Made by a program: the position numbers and the translations under genes. A stretch of DNA of 64,000 nt, taken from Leptodactylus fallax. Its lineage: Eukaryota; Chordata; Amphibia; Anura; Leptodactylidae. Shown piece by piece: positions 20,926-31,982 of the stretch (position 1 is the stretch's first letter; the number at the start of each line of letters is the position of its first letter). Below the pieces are notes generated by a model. The model saw only the letters and a program-made list of their open reading frames with translations, searched no databases and had not been told where the DNA came from. Location: NCBI GenBank assembly GCA_947044405.1, contig CAMRHE010000166.1:186001-250000 (forward strand). The letters are read 5' to 3'.

Positions 20926-21107
20926 GGGCGGCGGGCGGGCGTGAGGGGAATTGATTTTCGAAAAAAAAGGGAAAGGGGAAAAAAAAGGGGGGTTTGTGGG
21001 TGGGGGGGGGGGGTTTTTTTTTAAGAGCCCAAAAAAAAAAAAAAAAAAAAAAAAATAAAAAAAAAAAAATAAAAAAAAAACTATTTTTCCTTTTCTTTTT
21101 TTTTTTT
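20926..21107. other. Homopolymer tract, probable sequencing or assembly artefact
   Basis: Runs of G, then T, then A, then more A and T, with almost no ordinary sequence. It starts in the middle of the DIRS terminal repeat and ends abruptly at 'GCTTCAGGGG'. I read it as damaged consensus at a join rather than as a genuine repeat. Confidence 0.7.
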
Positions 21108-24040
21108 TTGCTTCAGGGGAAATGTCAAAATGCATTATGAAGGAAAACATTGTAGCGTACCATATAGTCTGATACTATACGCAGAGAGTGTCCCCTTGTC
21201 TTTTGAGCTTTTCCCCATATTTCTTGTATTGTTTTATGAAGTTCAGAATGAATTAGAACTACCAGTCACCCTGTTCCATCTCCGTAATGAGATTCAGTTG
21301 GAAATCTTCTATTGCAAATTCTGTAATTTTATCCACAGGATGGGGGTAACTTGCTGATCAGTGGGGGTCTGACCCCTGAGACCCCAATGACCACAAGAGC
21401 ATAGCAGCAAGTTGGAAATGCAAGCAAGTGGTAAATGCATGCCGCAACTCCATTCATTTAATTTCATTCCTACCAATCAGCATATTATCCTCCATTCTCT
21501 GGTTAGGGGATAACGTGAAGTAACTAGAATACCCCTTTAATATATACAAAGTCAATAAAAATAATTGACATATGAATTATTCATTATAAAAACTACACAA
21601 TGGACTGCTGCAGCTGCACTATTCTTGCCACCAAATGAGAGAAACCCTGACGTAAAGTCTTAACGCAGATGTGAACAAAGCACCAAAGTCAAGCCTGGTA
21701 TGTCATATTAATAGAGGCAGCACAATAAGCTAGGAGGCGAACAGGTTTACCAGCGCTAACATGAACATGCTCATGTTACTGTTTGATGGACATTTTATTC
21801 TGGAATATGGGCATAGACTAAACCAATGCTGTATCACATGTATTCATAGGAGCTTCACACTGTGACTGAATGTGTGCACATCTTCTTTCCTTTGAAAGAC
21901 ATATATTTTCCCCCAACAAAAGATGAAAAGAAGATAAAAAAGGATTTCAGATCTGGCCATGTTTTATTTATCAAGCTTTATGAGTGAGACCTGGATACTT
22001 TCAGATATCCAAAGCCAAGACATATTCAAAATGCTTACCAAGAGACTCATCAGACACATATGCGGATGTGGAGGGGCTTCGTTGTCTTTGAAACTGTCAT
22101 GGTTCTTTTCTTCTTTTACGCAATTTCTTTTCTTCTATTCATATAAAAAAATAACAAGTTTTCTATTACCTGACTCTTGTAAATTGTATTCAGCCCTTCC
22201 AGGGATTCTAATAGGAACTATCTTGGCCTCTGAGATGCTGGAAGGTCCGCTGCTACAGAATAAAGCACTTTGAATATAATAGCTTTTCTTACAAGTCATG
22301 CTAGTTTAAAAGGAGCTAGAGCTAGAAAGGTTTTGTGTCGCTTATGGCAATTGGACAAATGTTGCTGCATTTAATAGCGTTCTAGACTCTATTGATTTGA
22401 TATTCTGCTATATTTTAAGGTGTTTTTATTTCATAAGCCTTAGTTTTGTATTATACCTGTAATAGCATATCTGAAAAGTTATGTCTTTTAGGCTTTTTTC
22501 GTAGACAACAGGCAATATAAGAAAGAGTATAATATCACTTCAACACTAAGAAGAGAACAGATGCTTAATATTAAAGTATTTAGATTGGGATTTTTGTGCT
22601 GTATACTGTAGGTGTGGTGCTGCATGACTGGAGGGGCAAGTCAGCGAAGTGTCATCTTGCAAGAGGCATAACATGACTTGTGTCAGGTGGGCTGGGATAG
22701 ATATAAAACATAACATGCATGTTCTGAAAACCCAAATGTGCATGTTACAGGGAGACCAATGAGATTTAGAGTGAGTGGGGCACATTCATGAAATGTCTTC
22801 CTTGAATATCTTATGGGTCACGTGCTCCCCTTTTTAGGATATGGGATTTCCATAGTGGAAAATCTGCAGTGAAATCTGTAGAGGCAAAGTAATTTCCAGA
22901 GTGGAAATCTGCAGAGATAAAAAAGCACCAAATGGTGTGGTTTTGATGGAGAATGTATTGCATAACTGGTGCAGGTTTGCCTCAGATTTTCCCCTATGGG
23001 TCCACACCTAAAGTCAATATATATATGGACTCCGCTGCATTTTTTTCCCACAACATGTGGACAAGATTTCTTCAAATCTCACCCACTTTGCTGCTACTTA
23101 ACCTACATACACATGGTCATGAATATATACACAAATACTGATCCTGTGTGTGAAAGATCCCTACAACAAAACCAATACACACAGGACACAACAATACTGG
23201 AATAAACATAATTCATCAAACACTTATAAATTCCATAGTAAGGAGAAGAAACACCCCAGAATAGGTAATGATGTGCAAATATAACTTTATACCATTTATA
23301 TCACAGAGCATATAATACTCTCCCTTCCTACACACCATACACCAGCAATTGTATCAGTTACAAATACATTGAATCATTACATATTTAGGCCATAGAGAAG
23401 AACAAATGAAGTATGAAGTAGTGAAGTATGACAAGGCAAGTATGAAGTAGTGAAGGGAAAAAAGACCACAGCACTCCAATGCACGTTTTACCCACTGCTT
23501 TGTCTAGGGAATGTGAGTATCTGATAATTGTTGCTCATAATTAAAGGAGTTTTCCCATGATAGCAAGTTATATAGAACAGGGGATAACTTGCAGATCAGT
23601 GGGGTCTGAGGTCAGACTCCCACTGATCAGGAGAAGGCTCCATTCATTTCAATGGGAGCTTCAGACTTTGTTTTGTTATTTCTATAATGAGTCACAGAAA
23701 TCCCCACTAAATTTGAAGATACTTTTTAGAATTCTAGTATTTAGACCTCTTTGTTCTTTATTTTTCCTATAATATAAAATATAAATACATCTATCATTAC
23801 ATATAATTACATCTATGTTTCAGATATCCAGATGTGGCCAGAACATCTCTTTCTGGTGTTCTGAGTTTTATAATGTCTTTGCTGGACTGGTTATTTATTG
23901 GTGTAGTTATATATACAGCATGGGTATATCAAACCTGTCAAATGTCTTTGCCCTTCTGGTTTTTAACTTTTTGATCTGCTTGACAAGGTTACATTTTTGT
24001 AAGGACAGACAGCTAATGTAGACCTAATGATCTTTGCTTA
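21108..24040. other. Long non-coding block, mostly free of recognisable TEs
   Basis: Two decayed TTAA-type MITE pieces are visible: 21310-21540 ('TAACTTGCTGATCAGTGGGG' ... 'ACCCCTTTAA') and from 23543 ('TTAAAGGAGTTTTCCC'). 22830-23060 holds inverted words around 'GGAAAATCTGCAG' and 'CAGATTTTCCCC'. 23400-23455 has a local duplication of 'AAGTATGAAGTAGTGAAG'. The rest (about 21860-22500 and 23690-24040) is A+T-rich single-copy-looking sequence without gene-like ORFs, possibly conserved non-coding DNA. Confidence 0.45.
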
Positions 24041-24042
24041 TA

Positions 24043-25643
24043 CAGTGGGGAAAAAAGTATTTAGTCAGCCACCAATTGTGCAAGTTCTCCCACTTAAAAA
24101 GATGAGGCCGGCCTGTAATTGTCATCATAGGTAGACCTCAACTATGAGAGACAAAATGAGAAAACTAATCCAGAAAATCACATTGTCTGATTTTTTTAAG
24201 AATTTATTTCCAAATTATGGTGGAAAATAAGTATTTGGTCACCTACAAACAAGCAAGATTTCTGGCTCTCACAGACCTGTAACTTCTTCTTTAAGAGGCT
24301 CCTCTGTCCTCCACTCATTACCTGTAGTAATGGCACCTGTTTGACATTGTTATCAGTATAAAAGACGCCTGTCTACAACCTCAAACAGTCACACTCCAAA
24401 CTCCACTATGGTGAAGACCAAAGAGCTGTGGAAGGACACCAGAAACAAAATTGTAGCCCTGCATCAGGCTGGAAAGACTGAATCTGCAATAGGCAAGCAG
24501 CTTGGTGTGAAGAAATCAACTGTGGGAGCAATAATTAGAAAATGGAAGACATACAAGACCACTGATAATCTCCCTCGATCAGGGGCTCCACGCAAGATCT
24601 CACCTCGTGGGGTCAAAATGATCACAAGAACAGTGAGCAAAAATCCCAGAACCACACGGGGGGACCTAGTGACTGACCTGCAGAAAGCTGGGACTAACGT
24701 AACAAAGGCTACCGTAACACACTATGCCGCCAGGGACTCAGATCCTGCAGTGCCAGATGTGTCCCCCTGCTTAAGCCAGTACATATCCGGGCCCGTCTGA
24801 AGTTTGCGAGAGAGCATTTGGATGTTCCAGAAGAGTATTGGGAGAACGTCATATGGTCAGATGAAACCAAAGTAGAACTTTTTGGTAGAAACACAACTCG
24901 TCGTGTTTGGAGGAGAGTGAATGCTGAGTTGCATCCAAAGAACACCATACCTACTGTGAAGCATGGGGGGGGGCAACATCATGCTTTGGGGCTATTTCTC
25001 TGCAAAGGGACCAGGACGACTGATCCGTGTACATGAAAGAATGAATGGGGCCATGAATCGTGAGATTTTGAGTGCAAACCTCCTTCCATCAGCAAGGGCA
25101 TTGAAGATGAAACATGGCTGGGTCTTTCAGCATGACAATGATCCCAAGCACACCACCAGGGGAACGAAGGAGCGGCTTCGTAAGAAGCATTTCAAGGTCC
25201 TGGAGTGGCCTAGCCAGTCTCCAGATCTCAACCCCATAGAAAACCTTTGGAGGGAGTTGAAAGTCTGTGTTGCCCAGCGACATCCCCAAAACATCACTGC
25301 TCTAGAGGAGATCTGCATGGAGGAATGGGCCAACATACCAGCAACAGTGTGTGCCAACCTTGTGAAGACTTACAGAAAACGTTTGACCTCTGTCATTGCC
25401 AACAAAGGATATATAACAAAGTATTGAGATGAACTTTTGTTATTGACCAAATACTTATTTTCCACCATAATTTGCAAATAAATTCTTTAAAAATCAGACA
25501 ATGTGATTTTCTGGATTTGTTTTCTCATTTTGTCTCTCATAGTTGAGGTCTACCTATGATGACAATTACAGGCCTCTCTCATCTTTTTAAGTGGGAGAAC
25601 TTGCACAATTGGCGTCTGACTAAATACTTTTTTTTCTCCACTG
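24043..25643 (+). mobile_element. Full-length Tc1-like DNA transposon (Tc1-2)
   Basis: Ends are inverted copies beginning CAGTGGGGAAAAAAGTATTT, flanked by TA (24041-24042 and 25644-25645). TIRs are about 200 bp with IR/DR structure: 'AAGTATTTaGTCA' outside and 'AAGTATTTGGTCA' inside (about 24228-24242). Length 1601 bp. The terminal sequence resembles the Passport-like Tc1 group known from fish; that identification is from memory and unverified. Confidence 0.95.
24408..25427 (+). pseudogene. Tc1-like transposase, DD34E, two frameshifts
   Basis: Starts [14 protein letters not shown] at 24408, with paired-like helix-turn-helix sequence over the first 110 residues. The first frame is lost after about 24715 ([12 protein letters not shown] is out of frame); the homologous reading resumes in a second frame (LDVPEEYWENVIWSDET) and shifts again at a G-run at 24965-24973 into the third, which ends at 25427. 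The catalytic residues survive: D of WSDETKVE, D of [10 protein letters not shown] of NPIENLW, with 34 residues between the last two. Apart from the two indels the sequence is well preserved. Confidence 0.9.
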
Positions 25644-25797
25644 TAAGTATGATGGGGTTGTGGGGGAGTAATGGTGACGTTCCTTTTTGGAAATGGAACG
25701 TTACCGGATTATCAGAAAGGATGACTGCCCCAGGAATATGGGTAATTATACATTTTTTTTAATGTAAGTCAATTAGAAGTTAGGCAGGGGAGGGGGT

Positions 25798-26163
25798 TTA
25801 GTTTAGGGGTACAGTGATAGTTGACTTTGTGGAACTTTCTCCCATCTCCCTACTGCATCTCTGGAGCTCAGCCACAGTGATCTTTGGGTTTTGCTTTACC
25901 TCACTCACCAAGGCTCTTCTCCCACGATTGCTCAGTTTGGCTGGACAGCCAGGTCTAGGAAGAGTTCTGGTTGTCCCAAGCTTCTTACATTTAAGGATTA
26001 TGGATGCCACTGTGCTCTTAGGAACCTTGAGTGCTGCAGAAATTCTTTTGTAACCTTGGCCAGATCTGTGCCTTGCCACAATTCTGTCTCTGAGCTCCTT
26101 GGGCAGTTCCTTTGACCTCATGATTCTCATTTGCTCTGACATGCAATGTGAGCTGTGAGGTCT
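25798..26163 (-). pseudogene. N-terminal fragment of a Tc1-like transposase
   Basis: Begins MSEQMRIMRSKELPKELRD, a usual Tc1 transposase start, followed by the first helix-turn-helix (GYKRISAALKVPKSTVASI) and the basic PRPGCPAKLS linker, ending at STKSTITV. The catalytic domain is missing. The Tc1-3 insertion sits upstream of the start codon, so this gene was also separated from its 5' region. Confidence 0.85.
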
Positions 26164-26165
26164 TA

Positions 26166-27639
26166 CACTACCGTTCAAAAGTTTAGGGTCACTTAGAAAT
26201 TTCCTTATTTTTGAAAGAAAAGCACAGTTTTTTTCAATGAAGATAACATTAAATGAATCAGAAATACACTCTATACATTGTTAATGTGGTAAATTACTAT
26301 TCTAGCTGCAAACGTCTGGTTTTTAATGCAATATCTACATAGGTGTATAGAGGCCCATTTCCAGCAACCATCACTCCAGTGTTCTAATGGTACATTGTGT
26401 TTGCTAACTGCATAAGAAGGCTAATGGATGTTTAGAAAACACTTGAAAACCCTTGTGCAAGTATGTTAGCACAGCTGAAAACAGTTTTGCTGGTTAGAGA
26501 AGCTATAAAACTGACCTTCCTTTGAGCTAGTTGAGAATCTGGAGCATTACATTTGTTGGTTTGATTAAACTCTCAAAATGACCAGAAAATGAGAACTTTC
26601 ATGTGAAACTTGACAGTCTATTCTTGTTCTTAGAAATGAAGGCTATTCCATGCGAGAAATTGCCAAGAAACTGAAGATTTCCTACAACGGTGTGTACTAC
26701 TCCCTTCAGAGGACAGCACAAACAGGCTCTAACTAGAGTAGAAAGAGAAGTGGGAGGCCCCGCTGCACAACTGAGCAACAAGACAAGTACATTAGAGTCT
26801 CTAGTTTGAGAAATCGACGCCTCACAGGTCCTCAACTGGCAGCTTCAGAACAGAACACAGACATTGGACAGAGGAAGATTGGAAAAAAGTGTTATGGACA
26901 GATGAATCGAAGTTTGAGGTGTTTGGATCACACAGAAGAACATTTGTGAGACGCAGAACAACTGAAAAGATGCTGAAAGAGTGCCTGACGCCATCTGTCA
27001 AGCATGGTGGAGGTAATGTGATGGTCTGAGGTTGCTTTGGTGCTGGTAAAGTGGGAGATTTGTACAAGGTAAAAGGGATTTTGAATAAGGAAGGCTATCA
27101 CTCCATTTTGCAACGCTATGCCATACCCTGTGGACAGCGCTTGATTGGAGCCAATTTCATCCTACAACAGGACAATGACCCAAAGCACCTCCAAATTATG
27201 CAAGAACTATTTAGGGAAGAAGCAGGCAGCTGGTATTCTATCTGTAATGGAATGGCCAGCGCAGTCACCAGATCTCAACCCCATTGAGCTGTTGTGGGAG
27301 CAGCTTGACCGTATGGTATGCAAAAAGTGCCCATCAAGCCAATCCAACTTGTGGGAGGGGCTTCTGGAAGCATGGGGTGAAATTTCTCCAGATTCCCTCA
27401 GCAAATTAACAGCTAGAATGCCAAAGGTCTGCAATGCTGTAATTGCTGCAAATGGAGCATTCTTTCACAAAAGCAAAGTCTAAAGGAGAAAATTATTTCA
27501 AATAAAAATTATTTCTAACCTTGTCAATGTCTTGACTATATTTTCTATTCATTTTGCAACTCATTTGATAAATAAAAGTTTGAGTTTTCATGGAAAACAT
27601 AAAATTGTATGGGTGACCCCAAACTTTTGAACGCAAGTG
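26166..27639 (+). mobile_element. Tc1-like element (Tc1-3) nested in another Tc1
   Basis: Ends CACTACCGTTCAAAAGTTT and its inverted counterpart (reverse complement CACTTGCGTTCAAAAGTTTG), flanked by TA (26164-26165 and 27640-27641). Length 1474 bp, about 150 short of full size because of an internal deletion near 26835. Relative of Tc1-4 by transposase sequence. Confidence 0.92.
26578..27483 (+). pseudogene. Decayed Tc1-like transposase, DD38E-type spacing
   Basis: The start ATG at 26578 is followed within five codons by a stop. Recognisable pieces are VLRNEGYSMREIAKKLKIS (helix-turn-helix), SGRPRCTTEQQDKYI, SSLRNRRLTGPQLAAS, then a deletion, then WTDESKFEVFG (out of the ORF frame), TPSVKHGGGNVMV with a TGA in place of Trp, [11 protein letters not shown], a frameshift at about 27190, and [16 protein letters not shown], ending at 27483. 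Spacing between the second D and E reads as about 38 when the frameshift is ignored. Not functional. Confidence 0.85.
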
Positions 27640-27887
27640 TATATAGACAGGTGTGTGCCTTTCCTAATCAAGTCCAATCAGTTTAATTAAACACAGCTGG
27701 ACTCCAATGAAAGAGTAGAACCATCTCAAGGAAGATCAGAAGGAAATGGATAGCATGTGAGTTAAATATGAGTGTCACAGCAAAGGGTCTGAATACTTCC
27801 GTACCCACTGTATATCATCATAAATTATATTATTATTATTGTTTTAATTTAGATAGCTAGATAGCTTAAAAAAACATGTTTTTTCAT

Positions 27888-28358
27888 TTAAAGGAGATGT
27901 CTAGACAAAAATTTTATTTTTTAAATAGGTTTGGGTAGGTAAAAAAACGAAACATACCTTTCCCCGATGATCTGGTGCCTCCCAGCACGGTCCAATCCTG
28001 CCGATCCATTGTTGTCTTCCGGCAGAAGTCCCTGCTACACGTGAGAACTGAGGCCAATCAGCAGCCTCAGCAAAGAACACATGACATCACTACCTGTGAT
28101 GTCCCAGGTCCCTTCCTGAGGTTGCTGATTGGCCTCAGCGCTCACGTGACCACTGAGGCCAATCAGCGGCTTCAGCAGAGGGAATCAGGGACATCATAGT
28201 CGGCGAGGAGTGTCACTTCAAGAAGACACTGGAGCAGCAGGACCAGACTACGTTGGGAGAACACCAGAGCACTGGGGGCAGGTATGATTTTTTTTTTTTT
28301 CACCTCCCCCGGCCTATTTAAAAAAAAAAAAATTTTTTTGCCCAGACAACCTCTTTAA
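27888..28358. mobile_element. TTAA-flanked MITE (Kolobok/T2-like)
   Basis: TTAA at 27888-27891 and 28355-28358 enclose inverted ends AGGAGATGTCTAGACAAAAA and (reverse complement of the right end) AGAGGTTGTCTGGGCAAAAA. The interior is G+C-rich with 'GAGGCCAATCAGC' repeats. T2 MITEs of Xenopus also have TTAA duplications and ends reading TTAAAGGRR; the assignment rests on that resemblance. Confidence 0.75.
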
Positions 28359-28777
28359 GGGTGGGTTCACACCTGCGCTTGCTGTCCGTCCGTCGCCAAT
28401 CCAGTGAAAATCTCGGCGAACTGGATTGGCGTCGGATACAGACCGGTCAGCGGCGCATTGGTTAAAAACCCATTCATTTGAATGGGTTTTTAAAGCAGTG
28501 CGCGGGTGTGCGCTTACACCCTCTGCGCTGCCAATCCTTTTTTTTTTCATCGGACACGAAGTCCTGCCTGTCCGACTTTGTTTCCGACGAAAAAAAAAGG
28601 ATTGGCAGCGCAGAGGGTGTAAGCGCACACCCGCGCACTGCTTTAAAAACCCATTCAAATGAATGGGTTTTTAACCAATGCGCCGCTGACCGGTCTGTAT
28701 CCGACGCCAATCCAGTTCGCTGAGATTTTCACTGGATTGGCGACGGACGGACACCAAGCGCAGGTGTGAACCCACCC
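28359..28777. mobile_element. Palindromic MITE, about 419 bp
   Basis: Almost the whole element is one inverted repeat: the left arm (28359-28540, starting GGGTGGGTTCACACCTGCG) matches the complement of the right arm (28590-28777, ending CCCACCC), with a loop of about 40 bp. Because of this the same peptide can be read from both strands, which is an artefact of symmetry. It abuts the TTAA at 28358; no clear target duplication was found. Confidence 0.9.
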
Positions 28778-29292
28778 TCAGTAGTGTTTTTCTATTGATA
28801 CAAAAAATACTGAAATAATTCCGACCCCTTTAAAGCACACTATTGTCATGTATTTTTTGTAGTTTATAGTTTTGTAGTTAAGGATTAGAGTCAGACCCCC
28901 ACCAATTTAAACTTAATGTCCTGTCATAGGGATAGGACATCAATTTTGATAAAGAGGACAATCCCTTTAAGAGGTACAGATGCTTTTTTTTAACATTTTA
29001 GCAATTGTTTTTCATTTTCTACCAGACAATAAAATATGTACAGAATCTGATCTTCTCTTCACAGAAACAGGGACACCCAGGCCTTATACTGCAGCTGCTG
29101 TACTGTAAAGCTGCACCTCTGCGTAATGTCTTACAGTACATACCGTCACTAAGCTGCTGGGTTCTTTTCTGCTTTTATCGTAGTCACCTCTCACAGTCTC
29201 TCCCCTATTTAGCCACTTCTCCCCCTTATTGTAGCATGTTTCACCTCATACAGGTTTATCATAATTTATACCCTAAAAGCAAAGTTTCTAAG
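28778..29292. other. Non-coding, nothing firm
   Basis: Contains decayed TTAA-MITE words ('GACATCAATTTTGATAAAGAGG', 'CCCTTTAAGAGG') at 28925-28972. No gene-like ORF. Confidence 0.4.
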
Positions 29293-29935
29293 CAGGGTCG
29301 TACTGGCCCACCGGGGAACTGGTGAATCCAACGGTGGGCCCCGAGCGCCAACTATTAGTCCTCATGTTACCAATGCAGATGCATTGGTCAGGGGCCCGAT
29401 CGGGATCCTGACCATCCCGATTGGGCCCCTGACCAGTGGCGTAAAGATAGCGGTCACAGGGGGGTGCGACCGCGATCGGGCTCGGCGGGGTATGGTGCCC
29501 GTGGCCAGCTGGAGATGGCCGGGTCCCTGGACCACTATGATAGCAGTCGGGGAAAGCCTGGTTCCCCGACCGTTATACATACTGTTATTGGAAAGGGGCC
29601 CTGGCATATTGCAGGCCCCTTTCCAATAGATGGCAGCCCAGGGGAGGTGACTGAAAACAATAAACACATATTCTCACCTCTCCTGGGCACAGCGATCTCT
29701 CCGGCGCTCCTCCGTCATGTGACTGAGGCCTGTGATTAGGCTCTAGCGGTCACATGGGGCGCGGTCGCGTAATGACGTCAGTGCGCCACCACGTGACCGG
29801 TGAGGCCCAATCACAGGCCTCAGCAGCGACGTCGGAAGAGGGCCTGAAGACGGCAGGATGGAGCGAGGATGCCAAGGAAAGGTAAGACAAGGTAAGTATG
29901 AATGTTTGTTATTTTTAATCACCTTCCCTGGGCCT

Positions 29936-29982
29936 CCGATTATTATACTCTGGGGTCTGAGGAGACCCCAGAGTATAATAAT
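29936..29982. repeat. TATTATACTCTGGGGTCT hairpin module in H4
   Basis: Palindrome 'ATTATACTCTGGGGTCT'...'AGACCCCAGAGTATAAT', followed by three units of 'GGGGGCCACTGTGGAGCATA' type. This hairpin-plus-tandem combination is also found in H1 and H3. Confidence 0.8.
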
Positions 29983-30217
29983 AGCACCGAAGCGGAGAGG
30001 GCTGTTGGGAGCTTATAATACTGTGTGGGGGCCACTGTGGAGCATATAATACTGTGTGGGGGCCACTGTGGAGCATATAATTCTGGGTGGGGGCCACTGT
30101 GGAGCATATATTCCATACAGTGGCTCCTTCACTGGTCCCCTATACTGTATGGGGACCATTGATGGGACCATTATATTGTTGGGGGGGCAGTGATGGAGGT
30201 CAGTAGCCTGGGGTACA

Positions 30218-30643
30218 TTAAAGGGGTTGTCCAGGATAACTTTCTTTTTTTTTAAATTACGCCGGGGCAGGCAAAAAAAACAAAACAAAAAAACCCAAAA
30301 AACTTTCTCTCCTGTCCCCAGTGTCTCACAGCGTGGTTCGGTCCTGCAGTTCTGTTGTTTTCTTCCAGCTGAAGTTCCCTCTGCACATGACTACCTGTGA
30401 CGTCACATGACCTCTGAGGCCAATCAGCGGCCTAAGGGAAGGGAACTGGGATGTCACAGCCAGTGAGGACTTCCGGCAAAAAGAAAACAGCGGAGCTGTA
30501 GGACCAGACCGTGCTGAGAGGACACCAGGTACAGGTGAGTATGTTTAGTATATTTTATTTTTTTTTTTGGGGGGTAGGGGGGATTCACCTCCCCTGGACT
30601 AATTATAAAAAAAGAAAAAAATCATACTGGATAACCTCTTTAA
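30218..30643. mobile_element. TTAA-flanked MITE, first of three in H4
   Basis: TTAA at both ends, inverted ends AGGGGTTGTCCAGGATAAC and (complement) AGAGGTTATCCAGTATG. The interior has 'GACCTCTGAGGCCAATCAGC', the same block as in the MITE at 27888. Confidence 0.75.
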
Positions 30644-30666
30644 AGTGTGACACATTAGGGGTTATA

Positions 30667-31085
30667 TTAAAGGGGTTGTCCAGGCATAATTTGTTATGGT
30701 TTATCCTCAGGATAGGCCATAGATACCTGATCTGTACGGGGCCGAGCCCGGACCGATCAGCTGTACGGAGCCACTTCTGGTGCCCGTCCTGTACACAATA
30801 CAGGGCCGGAAGCAGAAAGCTCTGTCCACTGTGTATTAGCCGGGCACCTTCACTGCATCTCAGCACTTATTGAAGTCAGTAGGAGCTCAGCTGCAGTGAA
30901 GGCGTCTGACTGCTATACAGCAGATGGAGCTTTCTGCTTCCGGCCCTGTGTTGTGTACAGAACAGGCGCCGAAAGTGGCTCTGTACAGCTGATAGGGCCG
31001 TGTGTCAGCCCTCTACCGATCAGGTATTTATGGCCTATCCTAAGCTTAGGCCATAAAAAAGATTAACCCTGGACAACCCCTTTAA
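30667..31085. mobile_element. TTAA-flanked MITE, second of three in H4
   Basis: TTAA at both ends; inverted ends AGGGGTTGTCCAGGCATAA and (complement) AGGGGTTGTCCAGGGTTAA. Subterminal 'CTCAGGATAGGCCATAGATA' is inverted near 31030-31060. The core has an inverted 'GGAAGCAGAAAGCTCTG' pair. Confidence 0.78.
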
Positions 31086-31261
31086 TTTGCATCACACAGT
31101 TTAATGTGCCTCCCACCACAAGATGTTAGCCCCCATCACTGCTCCCACACAATATAATGACCCCATTACTGTTCCCCATACAGTATGGGGGACCAGTGAA
31201 GAGGCCACTGTGTGGGGGGACCAGTGAAGTGGCCATAAAAAAATTTGGCCCAGACAACCCC

Positions 31262-31630
31262 TTAAAAGCGGTTGTCCATAAACCGGAGAGACGAGAGTGG
31301 CGGCCAGCAGGCAGGTGTAAAAATAAAGAAAAAAAAAAAAAAAAAAAAAACATACTCCCCTGTCCCCAGCACCCCGTTGTCCCCTGCCTGTGTCTGTTCG
31401 TTCTCATGGCGGCGCCTCATTTCTGGAAATCCTGTACCTAATTGGTCTTAGTGGTCACATGAGGTGCAGGACTCCCAGCCAAGGAGTCATCGGCATGAGA
31501 CTGAATGGACACTGGCAGCGGACAACGGAGCGCTGGGGACATTTGAGTATGCATTTTAATTTATTTATTTTTTACTTTACACCTCCCGCCAGCTACATGG
31601 GTTGCTTCAATTCCTGGACAACCTCTTTAA
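31262..31630. mobile_element. TTAA-flanked MITE, third of three in H4
   Basis: TTAA at 31262-31265 and 31627-31630; inverted ends AAGCGGTTGTCCATAAAC and (complement) AGAGGTTGTCCAGGAATTG. Poly-A of about 22 at 31329-31350. The right end of yet another such MITE is visible just before it (31245-31262), and a further one seems to start at 31627. Confidence 0.7.
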
Positions 31631-31982
31631 AGGATTTATCCATCCTTTTAATATTGATGGCCTGTGTTTAGGATAGGCCATCAATATTACATCTGCGATG
31701 ATACAACAGCCAGGACCTCTGCAGATCAGCTTTTCCAGGACAGTGCGGCTACAGGTAATGGTAACAATTCTAGGAGCCACGCTGTTCACTTGCCATACAG
31801 GGTGTAGCAGTAGATTTAGGTAGTGCAGTGGTGCACATGGTATAGTTGGTGAGCAGCATGGCTCCCGACATGTTATTACCTTTAGCCGCCCTGTCTCGGT
31901 ACCGCTGATCTGCGGGGGTCCTGATGGTGGGCCCCTAGAAACAATTCCACTGGTGGGCCCTAGACATCCCAGTCCAACCCTG

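Larger units (their letters stand above)
25798..27810 (-). mobile_element. Tc1-like remnant (GGGTACGGAAAG family) interrupted by Tc1-3
   Basis: The minus-strand 5' end is complete: '...CGTACCCACTG' ends at 27810 beside TA. The element is split at a TA by Tc1-3 (26166-27639) and its far end stops at about 25798 near 'GTACAGTGATAGTTGAC'. The same words ('GTGATAGTTGACTTTGTGGA', 'CAAAGGGTCTGAATACTT') occur in the element at 51096-52267. Only the N-terminal part of the transposase remains here. Confidence 0.88.
29293..31982. mobile_element. hAT-like non-autonomous element H4
   Basis: Begins CAGGGTCGTACTGGCCCACC and ends with the inverted counterpart (reverse complement CAGGGTTGGACTGGGATG). Flanks TTTCTAAG (29285-29292) and TTTCTAAA (31983-31990) are an 8-bp duplication with one mismatch. 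The interior holds a CAGTGGCGTAAAGATAGC hAT-like start at 29434 with no partner, a hairpin module (29936-29982), a short AGTATAAT tandem (29995-30115) and three TTAA-flanked MITEs. No transposase. Confidence 0.85.

Noticed and set aside
21959..22273. 104-codon ORF with a hydrophobic middle
   Set aside because: No recognisable domain, no splice-site or start context I can defend; likely chance in A+T-rich DNA.
28314..28723. Matching ORFs on both strands encoding the same peptide
   Set aside because: Consequence of the palindromic MITE; not a duplicated gene.
29434..31982. A nested hAT-like element starting CAGTGGCGTAAAG at 29434 in H4
   Set aside because: No matching right end could be found within H4.
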